Both the position numbers and the translations under genes were made by a program. The notes beneath the pieces are model-generated. The model saw only the letters and a list, made by a program, of their open reading frames with translations. It did no database searches and had not been told where the DNA came from. DNA of 33,995 nucleotides. Source: UMGS1889 sp964540575. Its GTDB lineage: Bacteria; Bacillota; Clostridia; Oscillospirales; Ruminococcaceae. The stretch spans positions 1 through 33,995 of the forward strand of contig CAZINI010000033.1 of NCBI GenBank assembly GCA_964540575.1, given 5' to 3'. Positions 7,319-15,393 of the stretch are shown here, piece after piece. Position 1 is the stretch's first letter. Each line of letters begins with the position of its first letter.

Positions 7319-10300
7319 TTACGAAAGCTTATGTCCGCACTCCATACAGAATTTAGCGGTGGGCTTAAGTATAGGTGCACCGCACTCCTCGCAGAAACGC
7401 TTCTTGGGAGCGGCGTTCTCGGGCTTGGGCTCGGCAGGCTTTTCCTCGGGCTTAGGCTCGGCAGGCTTTTCCTCGGGCTTAGGCTCGGCAGGCTTTTCCT
7501 CGGGCTTGGGCTCGGCGGGCTTTTCCTCGGGCTTGGGCTCGGCGGGCTTTTCCTCGGGCTTGGGCTCGGCAGGTTTCTCCTCGGGCTTAGGCTCGGCGGG
7601 TTTCTCCTCGGGCTTAGGCTCGGCGGGCTTTTCCTCGGGCTTGGGCTCGGCAGCTGCTTCCTGTTCAGCCTTCTTGATGATCTCTTCGGTAGGATCAACA
7701 ACGGGCTGATGATGCTTCTCTGCCTCGGCAGCCTCCTGTATCTCGGCAAACTTAGCAGCGGAGCGTTCCTTCTTGATGAAGTTTATGAACAGTGTCAGCA
7801 CCTTGGCGGCATTATCTACATTAGCCTTTGCAATTCCGCAGGGAAGCTCGTGTGCCTTGCCGTCCTTTTCCTTAAGGGTGATGCTGCATGGACCGAACAT
7901 TGCCTTTTTAGCGGTAAATTCGGCGATGTTCTCCAGCAGTATCCTGTCAAATTTGCCCTGAGGCAGCTTGTAATACAGGTATTCGTTGGTTATAGCAAAG
8001 CCTTCATCGGCAGAGCCTACCTTGCTTTCGTGGATAAGCATAGGTATCTCGTATCTTCCGGGGCTTAAATATGTTTTGCATATATCTCCGAATTTCAGGT
8101 CAAATACCTTTGAAAGTCTGGGAACGTGGAACTGAACATTGGAAATGCCGTTATCGGTCATTGTCTTGATAAGATTGTCAATGTAACCGTCGGTTTCAAC
8201 GCCCTTAAGCATAAGGATATGTTCATCGATAGCATCAAGATAGCGATCCTTGGCTTCTCTGTCGATATGCATAGTATCGATCTTGACCTTCAGATCCATA
8301 GCCTGCTTAATATTGAGAGCACTGAGATTTCCGCAAACGCCCTGAAGCTCCTTATCTTCCAGCTCATGGAGCTTAACGTTGATCTTATCGGCATATTTCT
8401 GTTTAAGCTCTTCGGGACAGCCATTGCCGTAAGCATTGGTCTTAGCCAGTGCCTCGGTGAGCTGCTCCTTGGACATATTGTCAATATCGGATATAAGTTC
8501 GAACAGATAATTGGTGTGCAGCTCGGTTATCCTGTTGTTAAGCTGCTCTGCAAAGGACTCGGTGACTTCGGAACCATAGCCGCTGCCGGTGACCTTTTCA
8601 AGAGCCTGCTTTGCCTGGTCGAGAGTGAAATCCTTGTAACCGTCGCAGACTGCTTCCAGATCCTTAAGTTCAAGAGCGGTAAGCTGCTGTGCAGCCTTTT
8701 CGGCAGCAGCTTTGTATTCTTCTTCGGAGATCTCGGATTTTTTAGCTTCAAGTTCTGCCTTGAATTCCTTGATGCCGTCAAAGTCCATATCGGAAATGCC
8801 GGAAAGCTTCTTATCGAATTCTGCCTTTTTGAGTTCAGCTATTCTCTTGTCGATCTTTGCAAACATTTCGTCGTAGTTATCCAGATTTGCAAACTCGGGA
8901 TTTTCGGCAAGGCGAAGCTTGGCGGCATTCAGCTCGTCAATGGTAGCTTCATCGATATTGCCCGCAGTCTTATTGAATTCCTCGTTGAGTATCTCATTTT
9001 CCCTCTTGTCAAGCATATCGAGATACTTCTTGGCAATATCGGGATCGTAATCGCCGTCCTTGATAAGGGGACGAAGCTTGCGGACGTCCTCCTTGGACAT
9101 TTCGGAGATATTCTCGCAGCGTTCTGCAAGCTGCTTGTCGAGAAGCTCCAGCTCTCTGTCATTGATCTGCTGTTCATAGGGAGCAACAAGATCGGAGGCA
9201 TATCTTCCGCTTTCCAGTCTGAGTCGAAGCTGATCCAGCTGATCCTGATTCATATCGCCGATCTCGTGGCATATCTCAACAAGTTCAAGCTTAAGCAGCT
9301 CTCTTTCTCTTGTTTCCAACTTTGCAATGTACTCTTCGGTCTGTTCGGGGGTGTATCTGTCGCTGTTAAGGGCAAGCTTGAGATTTTCAAGCTGCTCCTG
9401 AGTCATTTCGGGAATATCGGCACAAAGCTCGGCAAGTTCAAGCTCAAGCAGCTCTCTTTCACGTTCGCCGACCTGTGCAATGTAATCGCCCGTAAGCTCG
9501 GCGGGGTATCTTCCGCTGAACAGTGCGTCTTTTATCTTTTCAAGCTGTTCGGAGGTCATTTCGGGAATATCTCTGCATATCTCTGCAAGCTCTGCGGAGA
9601 TTATTTCCGTTTCTCTCTCGGAAATGCGGTTCTGTGCCTTTTCTACGGCTTCGGGACTGCACTTGCCCGAGGAAATGATCTCTCTTATCTCTGCAAGAGC
9701 TTCGTTGTCCATTTCGGAAACGTTGCTGAGTTTTCCGAGAAGCTCCTCATCGTTGAGGGCAGTTTCTCTCTGCTTGATAGGCTCGATATATTTGGAGGTA
9801 AGCACTTCGTCGTACTTGTTTTCGGAAATAAGCTTTTTAAGTTCTTCGATGCGATTTCTGTCAGCCGTTTCAATGTCGGAGAATACAGCAATGACTTCAT
9901 CGAGAACATTCTGATTGATAAGATTGTCGATCTTACGGAGAATTTTGCCCGTGAACTTCTCGGGATAGTTCTTTGCAGCGACTTTTTCTCTCAGAACGTC
10001 CAGTGCTTCATTGGACATATTTTCCATACCGTCACAGAGAGCGGCAATATCCTGACGGACAGCTTCATCACGAACGGTAGACAGTCTTTTCAGCGTATAT
10101 TTTGTGAGCACGGGGTCATAGCCGCCGTTCTTTATCTTTTCGGTCAGAGCGGAAAGCTCCTCGCCGTTTAAGGAAGCGGCAGTTCTGCACATTTCGGAGA
10201 GGGCATCTCTCTGAGCGGAAACCATATATCCCGAAGCCTTTTCAAGGAAGGGCTTCTTAACGTACTCGTCGCAGTCGTAATCCTTGATCTTAGCACAAAG

Positions 10301-11941
10301 GTCGGAAACCTCCTGCTCGTTCATCACGGGCAGTTTAAGGCACATCTGAGCGAGAGCGTTTTTCTCGCTTTCGTTCATAGCGACCTTTATCTTTACCAGA
10401 TATTTTGCAGCTGTGCGGCTGTCAAGAGGCATTGAGCGGATATACTGACGGAGGTTGGAAAGCTCCTTGGAGGTCATTGCGGAAAGGTCGGTGCAGAGGT
10501 CGGCAACGTCGGTTTCGTTCTTCATTGCCTTCTTCATATCCTCAACGGTATCGAAAACAGTGCCGTTGTAGGTTTTTCTCTCTCTGTCCATCAGGTCGAT
10601 GTAGCGTTCAAGACGCTTAACATCTTCGGAATTGTCAAGACCGTATTTTTCCGAAACGGGCTTTAAAGCGTTGAGAATTATCTCAGCCTTGTCATAGCCT
10701 GCAGTGATCTCGCCATCAGTAAGAGCATCTGCAAAATATGAGTCGGAAACGTACTGTTTAAGGGCTTCGCTGTCCAGAGCGGACATTCCCCAGAATTCCT
10801 TGACAGCGGAAATATCCTCATCGGGGAAACGTGACTCGGCAAGGTTGAATACAGCCTCGCAGCAGGGACGGTCGCCCAGCAGGTCAGCAAGAGCACTCTT
10901 CTCCTCCTCACGCTCGGACAGAGGAATGCACTCCACAGCATGGAGCTTTTCCATATACTCGTCCTTGTCGTGACGGATATACTTAAAGCCGATGCCGCCT
11001 TCCTTTTCGAGGAATTTAACAAACGCAAGCTTAACGCAGTCAACGTCCTCATCTTCGGAACGTACATCGATAATATCAAGCTGGCTCTTTACCGCTTCAT
11101 CGGAAATTTTTGCGGTAAGGGGCAGGCAGTAAACGCTCATAAAGCTTTCCTTGGAAACGCTTATGCCTTCCTTTGCAAGGTATTTAACAAGAATATCGGA
11201 AATATAATCTACCATACTGAAACTGTAGCCCGCAGCATAGATAATGGTAAGATTATCCTTCATTACGGAAACGGCTTCGTCAATGGCGGCGAATATCTGA
11301 TTTGTTATCTTCTGACGCACCTCGTCCCTGCCGACAACGATCTTTCCGCCGAAAGCAGCGATCTCCTTGTCCTCGGCGGAAGCAAGGGAGGGCATTTTTT
11401 CAGCAGCGGAAACAGCATAATCCGCAAGACGAGAGCCTATGTATTCCTTGTTGAGGACCAGAAGCTGTGAGGGGTCAGCCTTCTGCCAGAAGAAGCTGTT
11501 TGTGATCTTCTTGAAGCAGAGCACCTTGTTGGTGAGAGGAGTAACGGGGGCGTATCTCTTGCCCTGTTCTCTCATATAAGCTTCGCTGACAACAACACGG
11601 TCATTCTGACCGTTTATCATCCAATCCTCGGAAAAGAAAGCGTTTTCAAAAAGCAGGTCGGTAAGCAGGACGTGACCGTTTTCCGCAGCGATTTTTCTTG
11701 CTTCCTGCAGATTAAAGGTTTCCCACTCCGTTCCCATATCGGACATAAGCAGCATATCCGCCATACGGGCAATGTAGATAGCATTGCTTCGAGCCTCCTC
11801 CTCCGAGCAGGCAACAAGGATCATATTTTCAACAGTCGGGTGGCAAACGGGACTGTTATCCTTAAAATATGCTTCCGTAAAACGGGAGGAGAAGTTTAGA
11901 CACTTTTCCTTGAATTGGTCATAATCCTTGAAAATTTCCAC
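7319..11941 (-). CDS. 51-residue helical-repeat protein with PH-like domain and zinc ribbon
   Basis: The 1540-aa protein has no recognised overall family. The N-terminal ~475 residues form a mixed alpha/beta region I cannot name. Residues ~477-1250 hold fifteen degenerate repeats of about 51 residues with the pattern ELxxICxxIxEMxxEQLExL, then SGxYxxEL and YIxxIxxRExEL. Residues ~1265-1395 look like a bacterial PH-like domain (GFAITNEYLYYKLPQGKFDR, then ITLKEKDGKAHELPCG). Next come tandem EPKPEEKPA nonapeptides and a terminal zinc ribbon (FCEECGAPI ... FCMECGHKLS). No signal peptide or membrane helix is visible, so it is probably a cytoplasmic scaffold. The GTG at 11941 was chosen because an AAAGGTG site precedes it and the upstream in-frame extension would run through the promoter at 12036-12064. 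The polytopic membrane protein follows it and may be its partner. Confidence 0.85.
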   Translation of the reverse strand: MEIFKDYDQFKEKCLNFSSRFTEAYFKDNSPVCHPTVENMILVACSEEEARSNAIYIARMADMLLMSDMGTEWETFNLQEARKIAAENGHVLLTDLLFENAFFSEDWMINGQNDRVVVSEAYMREQGKRYAPVTPLTNKVLCFKKITNSFFWQKADPSQLLVLNKEYIGSRLADYAVSAAEKMPSLASAEDKEIAAFGGKIVVGRDEVRQKITNQIFAAIDEAVSVMKDNLTIIYAAGYSFSMVDYISDILVKYLAKEGISVSKESFMSVYCLPLTAKISDEAVKSQLDIIDVRSEDEDVDCVKLAFVKFLEKEGGIGFKYIRHDKDEYMEKLHAVECIPLSEREEEKSALADLLGDRPCCEAVFNLAESRFPDEDISAVKEFWGMSALDSEALKQYVSDSYFADALTDGEITAGYDKAEIILNALKPVSEKYGLDNSEDVKRLERYIDLMDRERKTYNGTVFDTVEDMKKAMKNETDVADLCTDLSAMTSKELSNLRQYIRSMPLDSRTAAKYLVKIKVAMNESEKNALAQMCLKLPVMNEQEVSDLCAKIKDYDCDEYVKKPFLEKASGYMVSAQRDALSEMCRTAASLNGEELSALTEKIKNGGYDPVLTKYTLKRLSTVRDEAVRQDIAALCDGMENMSNEALDVLREKVAAKNYPEKFTGKILRKIDNLINQNVLDEVIAVFSDIETADRNRIEELKKLISENKYDEVLTSKYIEPIKQRETALNDEELLGKLSNVSEMDNEALAEIREIISSGKCSPEAVEKAQNRISERETEIISAELAEICRDIPEMTSEQLEKIKDALFSGRYPAELTGDYIAQVGERERELLELELAELCADIPEMTQEQLENLKLALNSDRYTPEQTEEYIAKLETRERELLKLELVEICHEIGDMNQDQLDQLRLRLESGRYASDLVAPYEQQINDRELELLDKQLAERCENISEMSKEDVRKLRPLIKDGDYDPDIAKKYLDMLDKRENEILNEEFNKTAGNIDEATIDELNAAKLRLAENPEFANLDNYDEMFAKIDKRIAELKKAEFDKKLSGISDMDFDGIKEFKAELEAKKSEISEEEYKAAAEKAAQQLTALELKDLEAVCDGYKDFTLDQAKQALEKVTGSGYGSEVTESFAEQLNNRITELHTNYLFELISDIDNMSKEQLTEALAKTNAYGNGCPEELKQKYADKINVKLHELEDKELQGVCGNLSALNIKQAMDLKVKIDTMHIDREAKDRYLDAIDEHILMLKGVETDGYIDNLIKTMTDNGISNVQFHVPRLSKVFDLKFGDICKTYLSPGRYEIPMLIHESKVGSADEGFAITNEYLYYKLPQGKFDRILLENIAEFTAKKAMFGPCSITLKEKDGKAHELPCGIAKANVDNAAKVLTLFINFIKKERSAAKFAEIQEAAEAEKHHQPVVDPTEEIIKKAEQEAAAEPKPEEKPAEPKPEEKPAEPKPEEKPAEPKPEEKPAEPKPEEKPAEPKPEEKPAEPKPEEKPAEPKPEEKPAEPKPENAAPKKRFCEECGAPILKPTAKFCMECGHKLS
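7421..7653 (-). repeat. 27-bp tandem repeat encoding EPKPEEKPA
   Basis: Nine consecutive AEP-coding blocks recur every 27 bases (CTCGGC at 7430, 7457, 7484 and so on to 7646), with only a few synonymous differences. They form a charged, proline-rich spacer between the PH-like domain and the zinc ribbon. Near-identity at DNA level means the copy number can change by slippage. Confidence 0.95.
8197..10513 (-). repeat. Fifteen degenerate ~51-residue protein repeats
   Basis: Counting from the GTG start, the conserved position (usually Cys) falls at residues 483, 534, 585, 636, 687, 738, 789, 840, 891, 942 and 993, exactly 51 apart. It then falls at about 1046, 1099, 1150 and 1203. Repeats seven to ten (EICRDIPEMTSEQLEKI, ELCADIPEMTQEQLENL, EICHEIGDMNQDQLDQL, ERCENISEMSKEDVRKL) are the most alike. 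Each unit is predicted to be two or three helices. Confidence 0.85.
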
Positions 11942-12035
11942 GCTGAAATCACACCTTTCTGTCCGCCCCGACGGCGAACCTGTTTTGATCGCTAGACAGG
12001 GGAAATACCCCATTTCAAGTAAAATATATAATATA

Positions 12036-12064
12036 ATTATAATAAAATTATGCAGTAAAGTCAA
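12036..12064 (-). promoter_or_regulatory. Consensus promoter of the repeat-protein gene
   Basis: On the minus strand TTGACT (12064-12059) and TATAAT (12041-12036) are 17 bases apart, in a very A+T-rich stretch. The leader to the GTG start is about 88 nt and contains small stems: GGGG-tattt-CCCC (near 12010-11998), CCTGT/ACAGG, and CGCC-gtcgg-GGCG just before the ribosome site. Confidence 0.85.
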
Positions 12065-12138
12065 CGATATTTTGTGGATTTTAAATAATGTTAAGATTTA
12101 AATCGAATAATCGACAAAATTAACGATGAAACGGGCTG

Positions 12139-12930
12139 TCAGTGGTTGTTTCGGATATAGTGGAAGAGGTACTGCTGAGCGATACCGCCGTAGGGGACGG
12201 CATAATCGGGCAGACCATTCGGGTAATATTCCGACATAACACGCTTTATCCATACATCGACGGGAAATGCCTCCACACGGTGCAGACCGAAAAGCAGGAC
12301 GCATTCGGCGACCTTGGGACCCACGCCCTTTATGGTCATAAGCGTCTTTCTGGCGTCCTCTGTGGACATATCGGAAATTGTTTCACGGGAAATATCTCCC
12401 GCTGCCGCCTTGCCTGCCGCATCGCATATGTATTTTGCACGAAATCCCGAACGGAGAGGTGCAAGGTCATCGACAGTTTTTTCGGCAAGCTCTGAGGGAG
12501 AGGGAAATCCGCCGAACATATCGCATAAACGGGAGATAATGCCCTTTATTCGGGGAATGTTGTTATTCTGGGAAATGATGAACGAGATTAGGCATTCAAA
12601 GAAATCCTGACGGAGAAGCCGTATGCCGCCCGCATAGCTGCACGCTTTGGACAGCGTTTCGTCCTGTGAGAACAGCCGCTTTAACTCGCTGTAGTCGGTG
12701 TACAGATCGAAATAATCCGCCCAAACGTTCAGAAAATCGTCCTCGGAGGTGTTTTTCAGGGTGAAATAGTCCTTTTCTCTGAGAATGGTCAGGGGACGGT
12801 CAAGGAAAAAGCCCGTAAAACCGTCACCGTCAGCTGTCCAGCGGAATGCCTGACCGCAGTCGAGAGTCTCGGCAAGGTCGAAATCTTCTTGTTTGAGAAT
12901 AATGTCATTTCCTCGGGTAAAATATTCCAT
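12139..12930 (-). CDS. ogg: 8-oxoguanine DNA glycosylase/AP lyase, OGG1 type
   Basis: This base-excision repair enzyme removes 8-oxoguanine and nicks the resulting abasic site. The 263-aa protein has the OGG1 N-terminal domain (LDCGQAFRW, residues 23-31), the eukaryote-like SFIISQNNNIPRIKGIISRL helix (116-135) and the helix-hairpin-helix-GPD motif IKGVGPKVAECVLLFG (200-215). The predicted Schiff-base lysine is Lys206 and the catalytic aspartate is Asp225 in FPVDVWIKR. The QNNN stretch and the lysine separate it from monofunctional AlkA. The ATG at 12930 has a GGAGGT site 6 nt upstream; a longer in-frame start exists but lacks such a site. It is divergent from the DUF6062-like gene. No clear promoter hexamers were found for it. 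Confidence 0.92.
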   Translation of the reverse strand: MEYFTRGNDIILKQEDFDLAETLDCGQAFRWTADGDGFTGFFLDRPLTILREKDYFTLKNTSEDDFLNVWADYFDLYTDYSELKRLFSQDETLSKACSYAGGIRLLRQDFFECLISFIISQNNNIPRIKGIISRLCDMFGGFPSPSELAEKTVDDLAPLRSGFRAKYICDAAGKAAAGDISRETISDMSTEDARKTLMTIKGVGPKVAECVLLFGLHRVEAFPVDVWIKRVMSEYYPNGLPDYAVPYGGIAQQYLFHYIRNNH

Positions 12931-13034
12931 AAGTACCTCCAAAGACAGTGTTGAGTGTTTAGTTTTGGCGAATATCAATTTCACTTTACGCATTAAACTA
13001 AGCAATATTTATAAGGATAAATCCGCAATAACTG

Positions 13035-13063
13035 TTGAAATATGCCGAAAGCTATGCTATAAT
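13035..13063 (+). promoter_or_regulatory. Promoter of the DUF6062-like gene
   Basis: TTGAAA at 13035-13040 and TATAAT at 13058-13063 are separated by 17 bases, about 50 bases ahead of the ATG at 13118. Confidence 0.8.
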
Positions 13064-13117
13064 TATAATGGAATTCGACAAATATGTTATTACTTAAATG
13101 TGAAAGGAATTTAAAAT

Positions 13118-13801
13118 ATGCGTGAAAGTATTCTTACGATCCCTATCAGCGAAATATTTGAACCGAAGTGCGGCTGTCCTATCTGCCGAATGAGGGATAT
13201 GCTGGAAAGCCGTACGGTGGAGTACATTATGGGTGCGGCTATGATGGAGCCTGATGTGCGTATCGAAACCAACCGTGCGGGCTTCTGCAAGACTCATTTC
13301 TCTCAGATGCAGAAGCAGAAAAACCGCCTTTCCCTTGCACTGATGCTGCAAACTCATCTTGCCGCCGTCGATCAGCAGATGTTTGAACGCCGCCGTCTGT
13401 TCGAGCCGAAAAATGCCCGAAAAGCGAAGCTTTCCGCTATCAACGAAAGCTGCTTCGTTTGCGAAAAGGTGGATTGGGGCATGGAGCGGCTGATGAAAAC
13501 TCTCTTTGAAATGTTCGCAAACAGAGAGTTCAGAACGTTGTATGAGGAGCAGCAATACATATGTCTGCCGCACTATGACCTGCTGCTGTCGCTGGCACCC
13601 GTTTATTTGCAGAAAAAGGAGCTGGAGGATTTCAACGCCGCAACGTCCAAGCTGGTCAAAAATTATCTTGAGGAATTGTATAGCGATGTTTCCAAATATT
13701 GCACAATGTATGACTACCGCAACACGGGAAAGGACGCCGACTGGGGCAATTCCAAGGACAGCATCGAGCGGGCTATCGAGTTTCTGACATCAAGAAAGTG
13801 A
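13118..13801 (+). CDS. DUF6062-like protein with two duplicated CxxC/CxxH sites
   Basis: The 227-aa cytoplasmic protein resembles the DUF6062 family of Clostridia, whose function is unknown. Two metal-ligand sets are visible: Cys20-x2-Cys23 with Cys57-x2-His60, and Cys112-x2-Cys115 with Cys149-x2-His152. The four ligands of the second set are each exactly 92 residues after the first, which indicates an internal duplication with two probable zinc or redox sites. An additional Cys18 precedes the first pair (CGCPIC). The remainder is predicted to be helical, with a conserved-looking KNYLEELYSDVSKYCTMYDY region after residue 180. The start has an AAAGGAAT site and a consensus promoter. The gene is divergent from ogg; no shared role can be inferred from that. 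Confidence 0.85.
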   Translation: MRESILTIPISEIFEPKCGCPICRMRDMLESRTVEYIMGAAMMEPDVRIETNRAGFCKTHFSQMQKQKNRLSLALMLQTHLAAVDQQMFERRRLFEPKNARKAKLSAINESCFVCEKVDWGMERLMKTLFEMFANREFRTLYEEQQYICLPHYDLLLSLAPVYLQKKELEDFNAATSKLVKNYLEELYSDVSKYCTMYDYRNTGKDADWGNSKDSIERAIEFLTSRK

Positions 13802-13883
13802 TTTTTACGTGGATTTTCCTTTTTTTACATAATACCCGCTGTAATTCTTTTTTCCACATTTTGCGGATTTCGTATTTATGGGA

Positions 13884-13977
13884 GTTTTCAACTCTTTCAA
13901 CAGAGTTTTCAACATATGACCCTCGCTGTTTAGAAAAGTTTTCAACTTATTTTCCAACAGGCTGTTGAAAACTCTGT
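13884..13977. repeat. Cluster of four GTTTTCAAC 9-mers with a 14-bp inverted repeat
   Basis: GTTTTCAAC occurs at 13884-13892, 13905-13913 and 13938-13946, and inverted (GTTGAAAAC) at 13964-13972. ACAGAGTTTTCAAC (13900-13913) is the exact reverse complement of 13964-13977. CAACAG-g-CTGTTG (13955-13967) adds a small palindrome. TTTTTCCACA lies nearby at about 13850-13858. The block sits in the 257-nt gap before the 87-aa gene. It could bind a protein or form an RNA structure; its function is unknown. Confidence 0.7.
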
Positions 13978-14058
13978 AAATGTCCTTTTACTTTTTGTAT
14001 ATCTCGGGGATAATTGCCAATAATATCTCCGAATATCGAAAAAAAGGAGCATTTTTGT

Positions 14059-14322
14059 ATGATAAAGGGCGTAAACAGGCGAGTGATCGAAATAAATTCA
14101 GCCGAGAGCGATTACTTTGAAAAGGCGGTGCTGTATCTCCGTCCCGGAAGTGACGAGCTGCCGCCAAAGCTTCTGAATGATGAGGCGAATGCCTATATTG
14201 CAAGGATAACGGGTGCAAAGGGACGAAGAAAAATGCTTTCGCCTGCGGAAATTGCGGGACTGTCCTCCGCTTTGACTGCTGTTGTCACTCTGCTTATTAT
14301 GACAATTCTATTTAGTCTGTGA
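14059..14322 (+). CDS. Small tail-anchored membrane protein, unknown
   Basis: The 87-aa protein has a charged N-terminal part (MIKGVNRRVIEINSAESDYF, then KAVLYLRPGSDELPPKLLND) and a single C-terminal membrane helix of about 20 residues (IAGLSSALTAVVTLLIMTIL). This predicts a cytoplasmic domain anchored by its tail. The start at 14059 follows an AAAGGAG site by about 10 nt; an upstream in-frame TTG lacks one. I do not recognise the family. It is followed by the rlmB promoter, so it is probably transcribed separately. A GATAAT hexamer at 14009-14014 with a weak TTTACT upstream could be its promoter. Confidence 0.7.
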   Translation: MIKGVNRRVIEINSAESDYFEKAVLYLRPGSDELPPKLLNDEANAYIARITGAKGRRKMLSPAEIAGLSSALTAVVTLLIMTILFSL

Positions 14323-14350
14323 ACATATATAAAATTTTCCGAAAATAATG

Positions 14351-14379
14351 TTGAAATGCTGATGGTTTTCTGATATAAT
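14351..14379 (+). promoter_or_regulatory. Promoter of the rlmB operon
   Basis: TTGAAA at 14351-14356 and TATAAT at 14374-14379 with a 17-base spacer, about 100 bases before the rlmB start. Confidence 0.82.
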
Positions 14380-14479
14380 AGTATGGATAAGGGCAAAATG
14401 TCATCTTTTATATAAAAAAACGAACATTTTGCCTGTATTTATGAATTCTGCATCTGCAAATTTAAGGAGTTTATTCTAT

Positions 14480-15379
14480 ATGTCAGATTACAATAAATAT
14501 AATAAAACCGGAAAGCCCGACGGCAGACGAAACCGCAGTGATGACCGAAAAGGCGGCTTTAAGGCAAAGGAACACGGCGGAAAGCCCTCAAAACCGAGAG
14601 AGTTTAAGCCTGCCGACAGCTTTTCTCCCGCCGATGAGGACTCCGATTACATTATCGGAAGAAATCCCGTTACAGAGGCACTTAAAGCGGGAAAGAGCCT
14701 TAACTGCATCTATGTGAACGCTGCTGCCGGCGGAAGCATTGCCGTTATTCTCAAGCTTGCTGCCGAAAAGGGCGTGCTTATCAAGAAAACCGATGAAAAA
14801 AAGCTTACGGCAATGTCGGGCGGAGCGTCCCATCAGGGTGTTATTGCGGTGGGGGCTTGTGCGGAATATTCCACAATCGAGGATATTCTCGCTTCTGCCA
14901 AGGAAAAGGGCAGACCGCCGTTTATCATTATCTGCGACGAGATCGAGGATCCCCATAATCTGGGGGCTATTATCAGAACTGCCGAAACTGCGGGTGCAGA
15001 CGGCGTTATTATCCCCAAAAGACGTTCGGCGGCATTGGGACACACAGTGTTCAAGACCTCGGCGGGGGCTGCAAGCTATCTGCCTGTGGCAAGGGTAGCA
15101 AATCTTGCGGCGGCTATTGACGAACTAAAGGAAAACGGCGTTTGGATATACGGTACCGACGGAAGCGGCACAGATTATGCCGACTGCGATCTGACGGGAC
15201 CCTGTGCTCTGGTAGTGGGGTCGGAGGGCTTCGGTATGGGCAGGCTGGTGAAGGACAAGTGCGATTTCCTGCTGAGTATCCCAATGTTCGGGAAGATAAC
15301 CTCTCTAAACGCTTCGGTGGCGGCAGGCATCTTTATGTATGAAGCTGTGCGTCAGCGGAGGATCAAAAAAATTATGTAA
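14480..15379 (+). CDS. rlmB: 23S rRNA (guanosine-2'-O)-methyltransferase, RlmB/TrmH family
   Basis: This SPOUT-fold enzyme transfers a methyl group from S-adenosylmethionine to a ribose 2'-OH, classically G2251 of 23S rRNA. The 299-aa protein has a basic disordered extension of about 55 residues. The substrate-binding domain begins IIGRNPVTEAL (about 60-70). The SpoU motifs follow: motif 1 in DPHNLGAIIRTAETAGADGV, motif 2 in LVVGSEGFGMGRLVKDKCDF and motif 3 in SLNASVAAGIFMYEAVRQR. The ATG at 14480 has an AAGGAGT site; an upstream TTG in frame has none. The next gene starts 14 nt after the stop with its own AAGGAG site, so the two are co-transcribed. The exact target nucleotide cannot be told from sequence; other TrmH-family members modify other rRNA or tRNA sites. 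Confidence 0.92.
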   Translation: MSDYNKYNKTGKPDGRRNRSDDRKGGFKAKEHGGKPSKPREFKPADSFSPADEDSDYIIGRNPVTEALKAGKSLNCIYVNAAAGGSIAVILKLAAEKGVLIKKTDEKKLTAMSGGASHQGVIAVGACAEYSTIEDILASAKEKGRPPFIIICDEIEDPHNLGAIIRTAETAGADGVIIPKRRSAALGHTVFKTSAGAASYLPVARVANLAAAIDELKENGVWIYGTDGSGTDYADCDLTGPCALVVGSEGFGMGRLVKDKCDFLLSIPMFGKITSLNASVAAGIFMYEAVRQRRIKKIM

Positions 15380-15393
15380 AGGAGTGTCTTTAG

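Noticed and set aside
7421..7653. CRISPR-like array
   Set aside because: The 27-bp units are directly adjacent without unique spacers and encode an in-frame nonapeptide.
7299..8068. Plus-strand frames with FLGLGLG or SSGLGSAGF repeats
   Set aside because: They are reading-frame shadows of the EPKPEEKPA coding repeat on the minus strand.
8126..10171. Long plus-strand open frame of 681 codons
   Set aside because: It is antisense to the repeat-protein gene, contains only hydrophobic shadow repeats of the real helical repeats, and lacks a ribosome site and promoter.
11942..12064. Upstream extension of the 1540-aa repeat protein with a hydrophobic start resembling a signal peptide
   Set aside because: The extension begins inside the -35 hexamer of the promoter, so it cannot be translated from that transcript.
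12970..13034. Promoter for ogg in the divergent region
   Set aside because: TTGCTT and TTGATA hexamers exist on the minus strand but none has a suitably spaced -10, so no site is claimed.
13850..13977. Chromosomal replication origin
   Set aside because: No dnaA, dnaN or other replication gene is near and no exact DnaA box (TTATNCACA) was found, so only an iteron-like cluster is reported.
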